Shown piece after piece: positions 45,846 through 54,966 of a stretch of 64,000 nt of DNA. The notes beneath the pieces were generated by a model. That model had not been told where the DNA came from, searched no databases, and was given only the letters and a program-made list of their open reading frames with translations. Each line of letters opens with the position of its first letter. Position 1 is the first letter of the stretch. The position numbers were made by a program, and so were the translations under genes. Source of the stretch: Pandoraea oxalativorans (lineage in GTDB: Bacteria; Pseudomonadota; Gammaproteobacteria; Burkholderiales; Burkholderiaceae); NCBI RefSeq assembly GCF_000972785.3, contig NZ_CP011518.2:558001-622000 (forward strand), read 5' to 3'.

Positions 45846-46316
45846 TCAAACGCCGGGGAAAACGAACGACGTGATCGGGTCGTGAGCCACCTCTGCCTCG
45901 CCGGCCGTCTCACGTCCCGGCGCTTGCGCGGGCATAAATTCCGTGCCTTGGACCGACCCGCAGGTCTCATGCGTGATTCGCTCAACCCCGGCCAGCAGAC
46001 AGTAGCCAATACGAGGAATCGTTCGGATGCAGTCCGCGCCGACCCCCGCGTCGTCCAAGGCGCCGCGCAGCACAAAAATGGTCTGATTAATGCTGCCTTG
46101 CGACACCTCAAAGCCAAAGTCTTCCCACACCGCGCGAAAAATTTCGCGGCGCTTGACGATCACATTCGGGTGGCAGCAAAGAAAGAGCAGCAACCTCGAT
46201 GCGACCGGCGCGAGGGGGAAGGTCCGGCCCAACCGCTTATTGACGAGCAGGTTGTCCTTCGGCGAAAAAACGGCGCTGCCATTGACGCGAAACTCGTACA
46301 TAAAAATGCGATGCAT
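45846..46316 (-). CDS. OmpR/ToxR-type winged-helix regulator under a dyad promoter
   Basis: This 156-residue protein is preceded by GGAGGAG. It has a short N-terminal strand region, then a winged-helix DNA-binding domain: LAPVASRLLLFLCCHPNVIV, REIFRAVWEDFGFEVSQGSI, NQTIFVLRGALDD and IRTIPRIGYCLLAG. The TIPRxGYxL wing is characteristic of CadC/ToxR/HilA-like regulators. There is no receiver domain and no membrane segment, so it resembles HilA-type activators more than phosphorelay regulators. The C-terminal 45 residues are polar. Its own upstream region has a dyad promoter at 46715-46758, making it a candidate member, and possibly a controller, of that regulon. The 5' leader is long, about 400 bases. 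Confidence 0.78.
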   Translation of the reverse strand: MHRIFMYEFRVNGSAVFSPKDNLLVNKRLGRTFPLAPVASRLLLFLCCHPNVIVKRREIFRAVWEDFGFEVSQGSINQTIFVLRGALDDAGVGADCIRTIPRIGYCLLAGVERITHETCGSVQGTEFMPAQAPGRETAGEAEVAHDPITSFVFPGV

Positions 46317-46714
46317 CTTGTCTTTCTCCTCCGTCGTGCCCTGAACTGCAGGCGCGATTGGCTAGTCGATCTCACCAGGTGACGTCCCTGTGACCCTCTT
46401 TTTTTCCTCGTCCCTAAGCCTAGAGAGCGGCCCGGCATGAGTACACCTCGGACTTTTGCCGCACGTCGTATAGTTTTGCTGGCGGGAAAAATTTCCGTGA
46501 TGACGACGCAGGACGCCCCGCATGACCCTCGGCCCCGCCGGGGCGCCGGGCACGCCGCGGCGGGTGCCGGGAAGGGCCGCCGCCCCGCCGAATCGTCGTG
46601 TACGGCTTGCGGGTAGCGGGATCCTGCGGCCCCGACAGGACGGCCCGCGGACCGTGGCCGGGCGACCCGAAGTGCGGGACGCTCGCCCCGATCGCGGCGG
46701 CCTGTCGGATCGAC

Positions 46715-46758
46715 ATTTTCCACCGCGCAGCGGGGACCACTATCCGGCGAACACCTGA
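46715..46758 (-). promoter_or_regulatory. Dyad promoter (site 6 of 9)
   Basis: On the minus strand 46758-46743 reads TCAGGTG-TT-CGCCGGA, with two changes in the downstream half. GAAAAT followed by G lies at 46720-46715 after 22 nt. The next gene on this strand is the winged-helix regulator at 46316. Confidence 0.6.
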
Positions 46759-47286
46759 AGTGCCCGCAGTGGGCGGCGGGCAGCGGGTGCCACGCAAGGG
46801 ATCGGGCGGCGCCGATGCGCTACAGGCCGGGGTGGCGACCTCGCGCGTGCCCCTCACGCCCGCAGGACCGGCGAGCGCGCGGGTTGCCGGTTCCCCCGGC
46901 GGCGGCGCGCCCGGCGTCGCGTCGAGACTTCCCCGCGATCCGCCGCCCGCCTCAGTGGCGTGCCACCGTGTCGGCCGGGCGCCGACGACCGGTCCCTATG
47001 GTTCCATGTGGCTCCAATGTGGTTCCAAGTGGATCCATAAGGGGACGGATGGCCGCCCCCCGCCACCGGCGGGCCCGTCCCCGTCGACGCGTTTGTCACG
47101 CGGGGCGCGCGCACCGCCGCTGCGCCGGGACCGGCGGACCGCACGGCACGCCTACCCGTCCCGCCCGACGCACGCTCCCGCGACGCGACGTCCTACCCCG
47201 GCTCCCGGTGTGCGCGGCCGGGCGCACGGTCCATCCAACCGGGCCACGCTCATCGACGCCAAGCGCCGCGCGCGAGGCATGCATCT
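46759..47286. other. Gap between divergent dyad promoters
   Basis: GC-rich DNA with frame-switching ORFs only. The leader between 46317 and 46714 is AT-richer near 46440-46500. No other gene is seen. Confidence 0.35.
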
Positions 47287-47331
47287 TCAGGTATGCACCT
47301 GAGGTTGGTCCCGACACGGGGCACTGACAAT
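47287..47331 (+). promoter_or_regulatory. Dyad promoter (site 7 of 9)
   Basis: The dyad at 47287-47302 reads TCAGGTA-TG-CACCTGA, with one change in the upstream half. GACAAT followed by G lies at 47326-47331, one base further than usual. The gene starts at 47536. Confidence 0.65.
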
Positions 47332-47535
47332 GGACTCGTGCCATGGAACGCGTGTGAGCCGTCGAGCCGTCAAGCGGACGCCGCGCTTTTTTGGCCCTCC
47401 CGAGCCCGAGCAGCGACCACTCCTTTGATTGAGCCGCGCCGCCGGCGCTCGGCACGCCGAGGCGAATGGCGCCGACGGCGTCTCACCCCGCAGCGCCCAG
47501 CGCGTGCGGACCATGGATCGCACAGAGATCACACT

Positions 47536-47967
47536 ATGGACAACCTTTCCGTCTACCTGGCCGGCCAACCGTCGCGCCCGCACTCGCCGACGCAGCGCCA
47601 CCTCCCCTTGACCCTCAAAGATCGCCACGCGGGCACGATCGGCGACCAAGAGTGGATCGCGGCCCGCACGCGTGGCGGCGACGCCGCGCTCGGCGCGTGG
47701 CCCACGCGGGTCTGGGAGCGCCTGTTGCAATGGCTGAACTGGTCCGATCGGCGCAGCGCCAAACTCGCCTGTCGCGATATCTACCAAGCCGAGAGCGACC
47801 GGGAAAAGCTGGCGAAATTCATGGACCTGCGCGACCTGGTGGTGCCGGCGGACCGGGCGCGCTTCACGTGCGAGTTTCGCGGCACCCAGGTCAGGCTCGC
47901 CATCGTGGACAGCCCGCTCACGGTGGAACTGGAGTGGGCCGCCACGATTTGCTTGCCCGGTCGTTGA
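47536..47967 (+). CDS. Dyad-controlled single-module protein related to the 27956 product
   Basis: This 143-residue protein starts at 47536; both it and the 27956 gene have ACACT immediately before the ATG. The N-terminus MDNLSVYLAGQPSRPHSPTQ is polar. Residues about 58-137 align with module 1 of the 27956 product. WERLLQWLNWSDR corresponds to WRAIVRVLGLTN, DREKLAKFMDLRDLVVPADR to DQEKLEHYLALMDVTAKADH, and FTCEFRGTQVRLAIVDSPL to FTYERQGESVVLRVTGTPL. The shared fold and shared promoter suggest one small effector family in single- and multi-module forms. Function unknown. Confidence 0.68.
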   Translation: MDNLSVYLAGQPSRPHSPTQRHLPLTLKDRHAGTIGDQEWIAARTRGGDAALGAWPTRVWERLLQWLNWSDRRSAKLACRDIYQAESDREKLAKFMDLRDLVVPADRARFTCEFRGTQVRLAIVDSPLTVELEWAATICLPGR

Positions 47968-48590
47968 GCGGCAGGTCCGCCGCGCTGGCGGACGTTTGCG
48001 CCGGGCTCGCGAGGTGCGCGTCGTCCGCCTCCCTGCGCGGCCCACGCCTCACGCCTGCCGTCACGCCAAAATGACCCCCGCGGGTATGCCCGGCCGCGGA
48101 AAAACGCCGATGCGCGCCGCGACCCGCCATGCACGTGCGTCAATCATGTGCGCCAACGCCGAGCCGCCGGCGCGAGCGCCTGACGCGCCGCGTGGCGTGA
48201 CTCGGACGCATCGAGCCACGCCCGGGCCACCCTCGTTGGCGCGATGCCGAAGGCCGTCGCCCCCGCACCCGGTCCGCGCGGATGTCAGGCGGCGTCGACG
48301 CCCCGAGGCCCGTGGTCGGCCTCGATGTTTTCGCGACTAAGCGACTAAGCGACTAAGCGAGTGAGCGAGTGAGCGAGTGAGCGAGTGAGCGAACTCCGCG
48401 CGGTTCGCGGCGCATCGGGTTGGCGTACCAGGCCCGCCCCCGACGTTGCCGTCATGCATCGGTTGGGCGGGTCACGGCGTTATTGGACCGCGCGGGTGCG
48501 CCTGGGCAGGGCCACGCCGGTCGGGGCCCGCACCCGCGCCGCACTCGATTGCCCGGCACCCGCCGCCCTCTAATGTGGTTTAATTTCTCC
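47968..48590. other. Gap with 8-bp repeats before the two-component genes
   Basis: GC-rich DNA without a convincing gene. It contains the short tandem repeats at 48333-48388. Confidence 0.4.
48333..48388. repeat. 8-bp tandem repeats, two unit types
   Basis: Three copies of GCGACTAA are followed by four copies of GCGAGTGA without interruption. They lie about 200 bases before the response-regulator gene. Copy-number change here could alter promoter spacing. Confidence 0.9.
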
Positions 48591-49394
48591 ATGGCCGAAT
48601 TTTCTTTACCCTCAGGTTGTGACGCCTTGCCAGGGCAATCGATTCTCGTCGTGGACGACGAGGAAAGCGTCCGAACACTGCTCGCGGAGTTCCTGCAAAC
48701 GCTCGGCTACCGCGTGCGGCTGGCCAACGACGGGCAGGAGGGGGTCCACAAAGCGCAGGTGTTGCGCCCCGATGCCATCCTCATGGACGTGCGCATGCCC
48801 GTGTGTGACGGCGTGGCCGCCTGTCGTTTGCTCAAAGCCACGCCCGCCACGCGGGACATCCCGGTGATCTTTATCACCGCGGCGAGCTTGCCACAGGAGC
48901 GCGTCGCAGGGCTGATGGTCGGCGCCGTGGATTACATCACGCACCCCTTTGACTTGGAAGAAATCCGGCTGCGCTTGGCGATTCATCTGAAGCCGCCGCC
49001 GGACGAAGCGCGCGAACAGGGCGACCCGGCGGCGCCCCTGCCGTCGTGCACCGCGCGCCTGGACGTGGCGCTCTTCGAGGCCGCGCGGGCGCGCTTGCTC
49101 GACGATCTGGCCCATCCGCCGCAATTGCAAGCGCTCGCCGCGTCGATTGGCACCAACGCGAAGCGGCTCAATGCCGCCTTCAAACAATGTGTCGGCGTAA
49201 CGGTCTTCGACTACTTGCGCGAAGTCCGCATGAAAACCGCGTTGCGCCTGCTCTCGGAGACCTCATTGGAAGTCCAACAAATTTCCCATGCCCTCGGCTA
49301 TGGCAGCACCGCCAATTTCTCCACCGCCTTTCGCGAGCGCTTCGGCGTCGCGCCCCGTCAGTTCCGCAAAGCGCGCCACAGCGGCGTGGATTGA
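48591..49394 (+). CDS. Response regulator with AraC-type output domain
   Basis: This 267-residue protein has a receiver domain (residues about 12-130) with ILVVDDEE, the phosphoacceptor Asp in AILMDVRMP and a Thr in VIFITAAS. The usual Lys is replaced by His in YITHPFD. A linker is followed by an AraC HTH pair (about 165-262) with LQALAASIGTNAKRLNAAFK and HALGYGSTANFSTAFRERFG. It should bind DNA and activate transcription when phosphorylated by the overlapping kinase gene. An alternative ATG at 48573 adds six residues. Its targets are unknown; it is also a formal candidate for the dyad, though nothing in sequence links them. Confidence 0.85.
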   Translation: MAEFSLPSGCDALPGQSILVVDDEESVRTLLAEFLQTLGYRVRLANDGQEGVHKAQVLRPDAILMDVRMPVCDGVAACRLLKATPATRDIPVIFITAASLPQERVAGLMVGAVDYITHPFDLEEIRLRLAIHLKPPPDEAREQGDPAAPLPSCTARLDVALFEAARARLLDDLAHPPQLQALAASIGTNAKRLNAAFKQCVGVTVFDYLREVRMKTALRLLSETSLEVQQISHALGYGSTANFSTAFRERFGVAPRQFRKARHSGVD

Positions 49395-52095
49395 TCTCGC
49401 GGCCGCGCCGCGCGCGTCGTGCGGGCGGAGGCATCGCCCGCGGCGCACGCGCGCGGGCCGGTGGGGCATCCTTTGGCTGCTGTGCTGCCTCCTCTCGCCC
49501 GCGCTGCGCGCAGCGCCGCCCTCGCCTGCGTCGGCCGCGTGCACGCCGGTATCGGCCGCGCCCTCGCTCGCGCTCACGCCGATGGCGATGCTCACGGTGG
49601 CGCAGCGCGACCTGACCCTGCGCGAGGTGCTCGCGCGCGACGACTGGCGCCCGGTGCACGGTGCGAATGTGAATGTGGGCTTCACCGCCGCGACGGTCTG
49701 GCTCACGGGCGCGCTGTGCAACCCCGGCCGCACGCCGGTGACGCGGTGGCTCGCGGTCGGCACGCCACGACTGGAGTCGGTGACGTTCTTCCGTGAGGGC
49801 GATGCGACGCGCGGCGGGGCGCCGCCCCTGGTGGCGGGCAACCACACGCCGCTGGCCGCACGCGCCGTCGCGGCGTTGCTGCCGGTGTTCCCGATCACGC
49901 TCGCGCCCGGCGAGCGCATCCGGTGGGCCTTGCGGGTGCAAAGCCGCTCGGCGGTGGCGATCGTGCCGACGCTGTGGGAGCCGACGGCGTATCGCCAGCA
50001 CGAGGGCCTGGCGCTGGTCGGCACCGCGTTGCTGGCGGCCATCGCGCTGCTGGTCGCGCTCTTCTCGCTGGCGCAGGCATGGAGTTGGCGCGATCGCGGT
50101 TTCCTGCTGCTGGCGACGTGGATGACGCTGGCGCTGCTCTACGCGCTGGCGTTCGACGGCTACCTGTATCGGTACGTGTTCGTGCAAGGGGGGGCGTGGG
50201 CCGTGCGCGCGCCCGGTACCCTGGGCAGCCTGGCCAGCCTGTGTTACGTCGCGGTCACACTGGCCTTTACCGGCCTGGCTCGGGTGCCGCTGTGGCGATG
50301 GGTCTATCGGGGCTTTGTCGGCTTGCTGCTGCTTGCCGTGGGCTGGACCGCGTGGGGCGATTACCGCGCCGGCGCGCTGTACGCCAACGGCGTGGGGATG
50401 GCGTTCTACGCGGTGTGGTTCGTCTCGCTGCTCGATGCGTGGCGGCGGGGCTTGCCGCACGCGCGCGTGTTCCTGCTGTGCTACACCCCGGTGTGGGTCT
50501 CGGTGGCCCTGGGCATGTTGCAGGTGCAAGGCGTGCTCGATTGGGCGCCGTTGAGGCACCTGCACACGTCGTGGCTGCCGGGGCTCTGCGTGATGGGCAT
50601 GGTGGGCCTGTTGGCCACGCGCCGCGCACAGCAGCTTCACACCGCGCATGCGGTGGCGCTGAACACCTATCTGAGGGCTCAGGACGCGGCACAGGCACGC
50701 CTGGAACAGGCGGTCAGTGAGCGCACCACGGCCTTGCGCGCGGCGCTGGCGGGCGCCGAGCAGGCCCGGCGCGCGAAGGCGGATTTCCTCGCCAGCATCA
50801 GCCACGATCTGCGCACACCGCTCACCACGATCCTCGGGCAAGCCGAGCTGCTGCAGTCCGGCGGCGGTGCGCCCGCCGAGCGCGCGCGGCTCATTCGCAG
50901 CAGCGGTCAACACATGCTCACCATGGTCAGCAATTTGATCGACTACGCCCGCGACGACGCGCTGGAGGCGGCGGAGCCCACCGCCGTCTATTTGCACGCG
51001 ATGCTCGAGACCATCGCCCACACCGGCGCCGAGCTGGCGCGGCGCCACGACAATCAGTTCACCTTTTCCGTGGAAGGGACGCCGCCGCCGGTGGTGGCCC
51101 TGGACGCGGACGGGCTGTATCGCGTCCTCGGCAATTTGTTGGATAACGCGAGCAAATACACCCGGCACGGCACGATCCGCCTGCATGTGGCGTTCGAGGG
51201 CGGCGATGCGCGCGACGGGGGCGAGGGGGGCGAAGCGGTCGACGCGGGCGCGAGCGCCGAGGCGCGCGCGGGTGACGCGGTGCCGTGCCGTGCCGCCACC
51301 CTGCGCTACCAAGTGTCGGACACGGGACCGGGCATTGACCCCGCCGACCATCAACGCATTTTGGAGCCCTTCACGCGCCTGGCGAATGCACAGGGCCTGC
51401 CCGGCATTGGCATGGGCTTGGCCATCGCCCATCGGTGGGTGACGCGCCAGGGCGGCACCTTGGTCATTGAGAGCGCGCGCGGGGCCGGCACCACCGTGCG
51501 CGTGACGGTGCCGGCGCGTGTGGCGTCCGAGGTGGACGTGGCGCACCCCGCGCTCACCGCCGTGGCATGCCCCGGGCCTGACATCGACGGGACGGGACGA
51601 CGGCTCTGGCTGGCCGAGGACACGGCGGAGATTCGGCACCTCTTGGAGGACCGCTTAAGCGCTCTGGGCTTCGCGGTCGAGGCGTTTGCCGACGGTCGCG
51701 CGCTCATCGCGCGCCTGCACGCCCCGCACACCGCGCGGCCCGACGCGGTGCTCACGGATGGCGCGATGCCACACGCCGACGGCATGGCGGTGCTGCGCGC
51801 GGCGCGCGCCTGGCGCGCCGAAGTGCCGGTGGTGTTGCTCAGTGCGTGGCCCCTGCCCGACACCGCCGACGGCGCGCCGGCGCGTCCCTCGTTCGACGCG
51901 GTGTTACGTAAGCCCATCGACTTTTCCGAGCTGCAGCGCACGCTCGCGCACCTGCTTGGGCTGGGGGCCACCGCGGCCCCGGCCCCGGTCCCTCCCGCCG
52001 CGCCCGGCGCGGGCGACGAGCGCGCGCCGGTGGGTCAATGCCGCGCCAGCCACCGGTCGGCGAGCTCCGCCGCGGGCAGCGCGGCGGAGAAGTGA
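49288..52095 (+). CDS. Hybrid histidine kinase with 7TMR-DISM sensor
   Basis: This 935-residue membrane kinase overlaps the response-regulator gene by 107 bases, which implies translational coupling. A hydrophobic segment near residue 60 (WGILWLLCCLLSPALRAAPP) acts as signal or anchor. A periplasmic 7TMR-DISMED2-like domain (about 95-230) and seven helices (about 245-445) follow. Next come HisKA with FLASISHDLRTPLTTILGQ (about 505), HATPase with NLLDNASKYT, DTGPGID and GIGMGLAIAH, and a C-terminal receiver with LTDGAMPHADG and VLRKPIDF. His, Asp and Lys are present, so it is probably active. No in-frame start removes the overlap. The ligand is unknown; DISM domains often sense sugars or c-di-GMP-linked surface cues. 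Confidence 0.87.
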   Translation: MPSAMAAPPISPPPFASASASRPVSSAKRATAAWIDLAAAPRASCGRRHRPRRTRAGRWGILWLLCCLLSPALRAAPPSPASAACTPVSAAPSLALTPMAMLTVAQRDLTLREVLARDDWRPVHGANVNVGFTAATVWLTGALCNPGRTPVTRWLAVGTPRLESVTFFREGDATRGGAPPLVAGNHTPLAARAVAALLPVFPITLAPGERIRWALRVQSRSAVAIVPTLWEPTAYRQHEGLALVGTALLAAIALLVALFSLAQAWSWRDRGFLLLATWMTLALLYALAFDGYLYRYVFVQGGAWAVRAPGTLGSLASLCYVAVTLAFTGLARVPLWRWVYRGFVGLLLLAVGWTAWGDYRAGALYANGVGMAFYAVWFVSLLDAWRRGLPHARVFLLCYTPVWVSVALGMLQVQGVLDWAPLRHLHTSWLPGLCVMGMVGLLATRRAQQLHTAHAVALNTYLRAQDAAQARLEQAVSERTTALRAALAGAEQARRAKADFLASISHDLRTPLTTILGQAELLQSGGGAPAERARLIRSSGQHMLTMVSNLIDYARDDALEAAEPTAVYLHAMLETIAHTGAELARRHDNQFTFSVEGTPPPVVALDADGLYRVLGNLLDNASKYTRHGTIRLHVAFEGGDARDGGEGGEAVDAGASAEARAGDAVPCRAATLRYQVSDTGPGIDPADHQRILEPFTRLANAQGLPGIGMGLAIAHRWVTRQGGTLVIESARGAGTTVRVTVPARVASEVDVAHPALTAVACPGPDIDGTGRRLWLAEDTAEIRHLLEDRLSALGFAVEAFADGRALIARLHAPHTARPDAVLTDGAMPHADGMAVLRAARAWRAEVPVVLLSAWPLPDTADGAPARPSFDAVLRKPIDFSELQRTLAHLLGLGATAAPAPVPPAAPGAGDERAPVGQCRASHRSASSAAGSAAEK

Positions 52096-53297
52096 AAGCC
52101 CTGTCCCCATTGGAAGCCTAGCCGGATGAGCGTGGCACACTGCCATTCGGTCTCCACGCCTTCGACGATCAGCGGCAGTTCGAGCATATCGCCCAGCAGC
52201 AGCATCGCGCGGCACAAGGCTTCGTCGGCGCCGCCGTCGGCCAAATCCTCGACGAACTGCTTGTCGATCTTGAGGCTGTCGATCGGCAGTTTGCGCAGAT
52301 AATGCAGATTGGAGTGCTCCGCCCCGAAATCATCGAGCGTGACGCGAAACCCCAGGGCGCGAATGCGGGCAAGCGTGGCGGCCGCCACCGAGACATCCGC
52401 CACGATGGTCGACTCGGTGATCTCGAACTCGAACAGGGCGGGCGCGAGGCCATGGCGAGAGGTGCATTGCAAAATTTTCCGGGGCAGCTCGGCGTCGCTC
52501 AGTTGTCGCCCCGACAGGTTGATCGCCACGCAGGGCAGCACGAAACCCTCGGCACGCCAGCGCAGCAGCTGCTGACACACCTGCTCGAGCACCCACCAGC
52601 CGAGCAGTTCAATGAGTTCCGACTCTTCCGCGATCGAGATGAATTCGCTCGCCGGCACGACGCCGAAATTCGGACAGGTCCAGCGGCACAGGGCTTCGAC
52701 CCCGTACAGGTTCCAGGCGGTCAAACCGACCTTCGGCTGATATTGAAGGTGCAGGCTGAGATCGTGCTCAAGGGCGCGCCGCAAAGCGGCCTCGAGCGCC
52801 AGCCGCCGCGCCGCGGATTCGCGCAAACTGGGGGTATAGAGATTCACCGAATACTCGCTGAGGGCGGCGGCACGATCGAGCGCGCAACCGCTTTGCGACA
52901 TCACTTCCTCGGCCCCGTCCATGCCGAGCGGCGCCAGGCCGATGCCCACATTGACGCCGATGACCACATCCACGCCATGCGCGTCGAGGGGCCGTTGGAA
53001 CGCGGCAAACACGCCGCGCGCGAATTCGCAGGCTTCGTCCTCGCCGCTGACCTGCCGGTAAAAGCAGAAACGGGTGCCGTCAAGGCGCGCGAGCGAGGCG
53101 CCGCCGATGAACGCAGCGAGTCGGTGGGCCGCCTCCGTGAGCAGGGCGTCGGCGGCGGCGTCGCCGAGCGCGGCACGAATGCGACGCACGCGGCGCAAGC
53201 GCAGCGTAAAGACCGCGATCTGCGTGCCGGCGCGCCGCGGCCGGGCCAGCACCGCCGCGAGTTCCAACCGAAAGCCGGAGCGATCGAGCAATCCCAT
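52035..53297 (-). CDS. EAL-domain protein with degenerate GGDEF
   Basis: This 420-residue protein starts at 53297 with GGAGAAGG upstream; the frame open to 53594 is rejected. The first half is a GGDEF fold with the signature lost (LARLDGTRF in place of GGDEF), so no cyclase activity is expected. The second half is an EAL domain with VEALCRW, INLSGRQLS, EITESTIV, TLDDFGAEHSNLHYL, LKIDKQF, IVEGVET and GQGFHF. Metal and catalytic acids, Lys and Gln are kept, but loop 6 is DDFGAEHS rather than DDFGTGYS, so phosphodiesterase activity may be weak. It converges on the kinase gene, overlapping it by 61 bases, and follows the heptosyltransferase gene on the same strand. Confidence 0.86.
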   Translation of the reverse strand: MGLLDRSGFRLELAAVLARPRRAGTQIAVFTLRLRRVRRIRAALGDAAADALLTEAAHRLAAFIGGASLARLDGTRFCFYRQVSGEDEACEFARGVFAAFQRPLDAHGVDVVIGVNVGIGLAPLGMDGAEEVMSQSGCALDRAAALSEYSVNLYTPSLRESAARRLALEAALRRALEHDLSLHLQYQPKVGLTAWNLYGVEALCRWTCPNFGVVPASEFISIAEESELIELLGWWVLEQVCQQLLRWRAEGFVLPCVAINLSGRQLSDAELPRKILQCTSRHGLAPALFEFEITESTIVADVSVAAATLARIRALGFRVTLDDFGAEHSNLHYLRKLPIDSLKIDKQFVEDLADGGADEALCRAMLLLGDMLELPLIVEGVETEWQCATLIRLGFQWGQGFHFSAALPAAELADRWLARH

Positions 53298-53508
53298 GAA
53301 GCCTTCTCCACGTAGGGTAATGAGGGGCGCGCCCCACGGCGCGGCAGCCGCCCGAAGCACGGGCGCGGCCGCCGCTGCGGGGCGACAGCGACGCTGTGAC
53401 GGATGCCGCCGCCGGGATGGCGGGGGCGGGGGCGCGCGCGATGACCTCCGCCCGCGCGGGGCGAGGGTCCCGGGCCGAAGGTCGTCCGTTGACGCGGTGG
53501 AGGGCGCC

Positions 53509-54966
53509 CTAACCGGCCGGGGTGACCGCGCGCTCGCCCGGGGCATGCGCCGCGGCGCGCGCGCGGTGCGGCGCCGTGTCGGCGCCGCCCGCACCGGCGG
53601 GCGGCGTCAGCGGCGCCTCGCGGAAGCCGGGGATGGTGCGGATCACGTTTTTCACGTAGGTCGGGGTAATCAGGCCGGTGCACTCGAACTGGCGCGCGGT
53701 GCCCTTGTGGCGCGGGCACCACATGAAATCGAAATGGTCGAAGCGATGGCGCACGTCATTCCAGCAGCTGTTGCACGTGTGGTGATTGACGATGCGATAC
53801 GGCGTCTCAAACTCGTTCGTCTCATGCGTGAAGCCACTGATCATCACCACCGGCGTATTCGTTGCCCAGGCGAGCCAGGCCAGGCCGCTCGACAAGCCCA
53901 CAAAAAAATCCGCGTGGCGCAGCCAGCGCGCACGCTCGGCCAGCGGCCGGTCACCGGTCTGGTCCTCGCAGCCCCACGGGATGTGATTCCAGGTGGTGCC
54001 CACGCCATGGGTGGACTTCTGGTCGATGCAGATCACCCGGTACCCCGCGTCCTTGAGGAACTGCACGATCTCCTTCCAGCCCCCGGGAAAATTCCAGTAC
54101 TTGCATTGCGTTGACGCTTGCACGGCGATGCACACATAGCGCTCCGGGATGGGGCGTGTCTCATCGGGCAGCGACAGCAGCGGCGGCATTTCGGTCGGAT
54201 CCACGCCCAAGATGTGTCCGGCCGTGCGGTGCAAGCCGACCTGCCGGAAGTCACTGGGCTGGAACGCGTACTCGTGATCGTCGAAGAACAGGCCGATGCG
54301 GTAGGTCGCGTAATACTGATCCACCTTGACCTGCTCGGGCGTGACGAACTCGATGTGCGGGTAAGCGCCTTGGAACAGCGGGATCAGCAGCGCGGACATC
54401 GACACCGTGAGGCGGCATTGGTGCTTTTCCTGAAACTTCACGGCGTAGGGAAACCAGCCGACCAAGTCGCCCAGCGTGCCCACCGGGAACAGGATCAGCA
54501 CCGCCTTGTCGCGCGCATCAAACCGATGGTGCATGACCGACTTGCCTTGGCGGCTCACGTCGATCTCGAACGGCACGAAATACTTCTTCGCGCTCATCAC
54601 ACAGCCTTCGGTCATGCTCGTCTGGAACAGCGTGTTGCCGGTATGACTGTCGCTCAAGGTCACTTTCCAGTCCCCCTTGGGCACCAGAATGCGGCAGCCG
54701 TCGTTGAAATCAAACCGAATCCCCGTGCCTTTCGGACCCGCCAGGGTGGGCAGCGTGGGGGCCGTCGGATACGGCGGCTGGCCGGGCGCCCCGGCGGAGG
54801 TGAGCACCGGTGCCGCCGCGGGGCTGGCGGGCGCCGACGACGACGCGTCGACCGGGGCGGAGGCGGCCACGGGCGCCGAGGTGGGCGCCGGGGTGGGCGC
54901 CCCGGCCTCGGCACCGGGACTCACCGATGCGGCGCACAGGCGGAAAGCAGAATCGACGCTCGACAT
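53509..54966 (-). CDS. BAHT-family autotransporter heptosyltransferase
   Basis: This 485-residue cytoplasmic glycosyltransferase resembles TibC/AAH enzymes, which transfer heptose from ADP-heptose onto Ser of autotransporter adhesins before export. It starts at 54966 with AGGAG upstream. An Ala/Pro/Ser-rich leader of about 90 residues is followed by the N-terminal barrel (VPKGDWKVTLSDSHTGNTLF), VLILFPVGTLGDLVGWFPYA, and the nucleotide-sugar region with CIAVQASTQCKYWNFPGGWK. The iron-finger cysteines are in TCNSCWND, FMWCPRHKG and QFECTGL. All look intact. No autotransporter substrate gene lies in the window. Confidence 0.9.
   Translation of the reverse strand: MSSVDSAFRLCAASVSPGAEAGAPTPAPTSAPVAASAPVDASSSAPASPAAAPVLTSAGAPGQPPYPTAPTLPTLAGPKGTGIRFDFNDGCRILVPKGDWKVTLSDSHTGNTLFQTSMTEGCVMSAKKYFVPFEIDVSRQGKSVMHHRFDARDKAVLILFPVGTLGDLVGWFPYAVKFQEKHQCRLTVSMSALLIPLFQGAYPHIEFVTPEQVKVDQYYATYRIGLFFDDHEYAFQPSDFRQVGLHRTAGHILGVDPTEMPPLLSLPDETRPIPERYVCIAVQASTQCKYWNFPGGWKEIVQFLKDAGYRVICIDQKSTHGVGTTWNHIPWGCEDQTGDRPLAERARWLRHADFFVGLSSGLAWLAWATNTPVVMISGFTHETNEFETPYRIVNHHTCNSCWNDVRHRFDHFDFMWCPRHKGTARQFECTGLITPTYVKNVIRTIPGFREAPLTPPAGAGGADTAPHRARAAAHAPGERAVTPAG

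Noticed and set aside
49180..51639. 819-residue minus-strand ORF antisense to the histidine kinase
   Set aside because: Arg/His/Gln-rich shadow of a high-GC gene whose sense frame has all kinase motifs.
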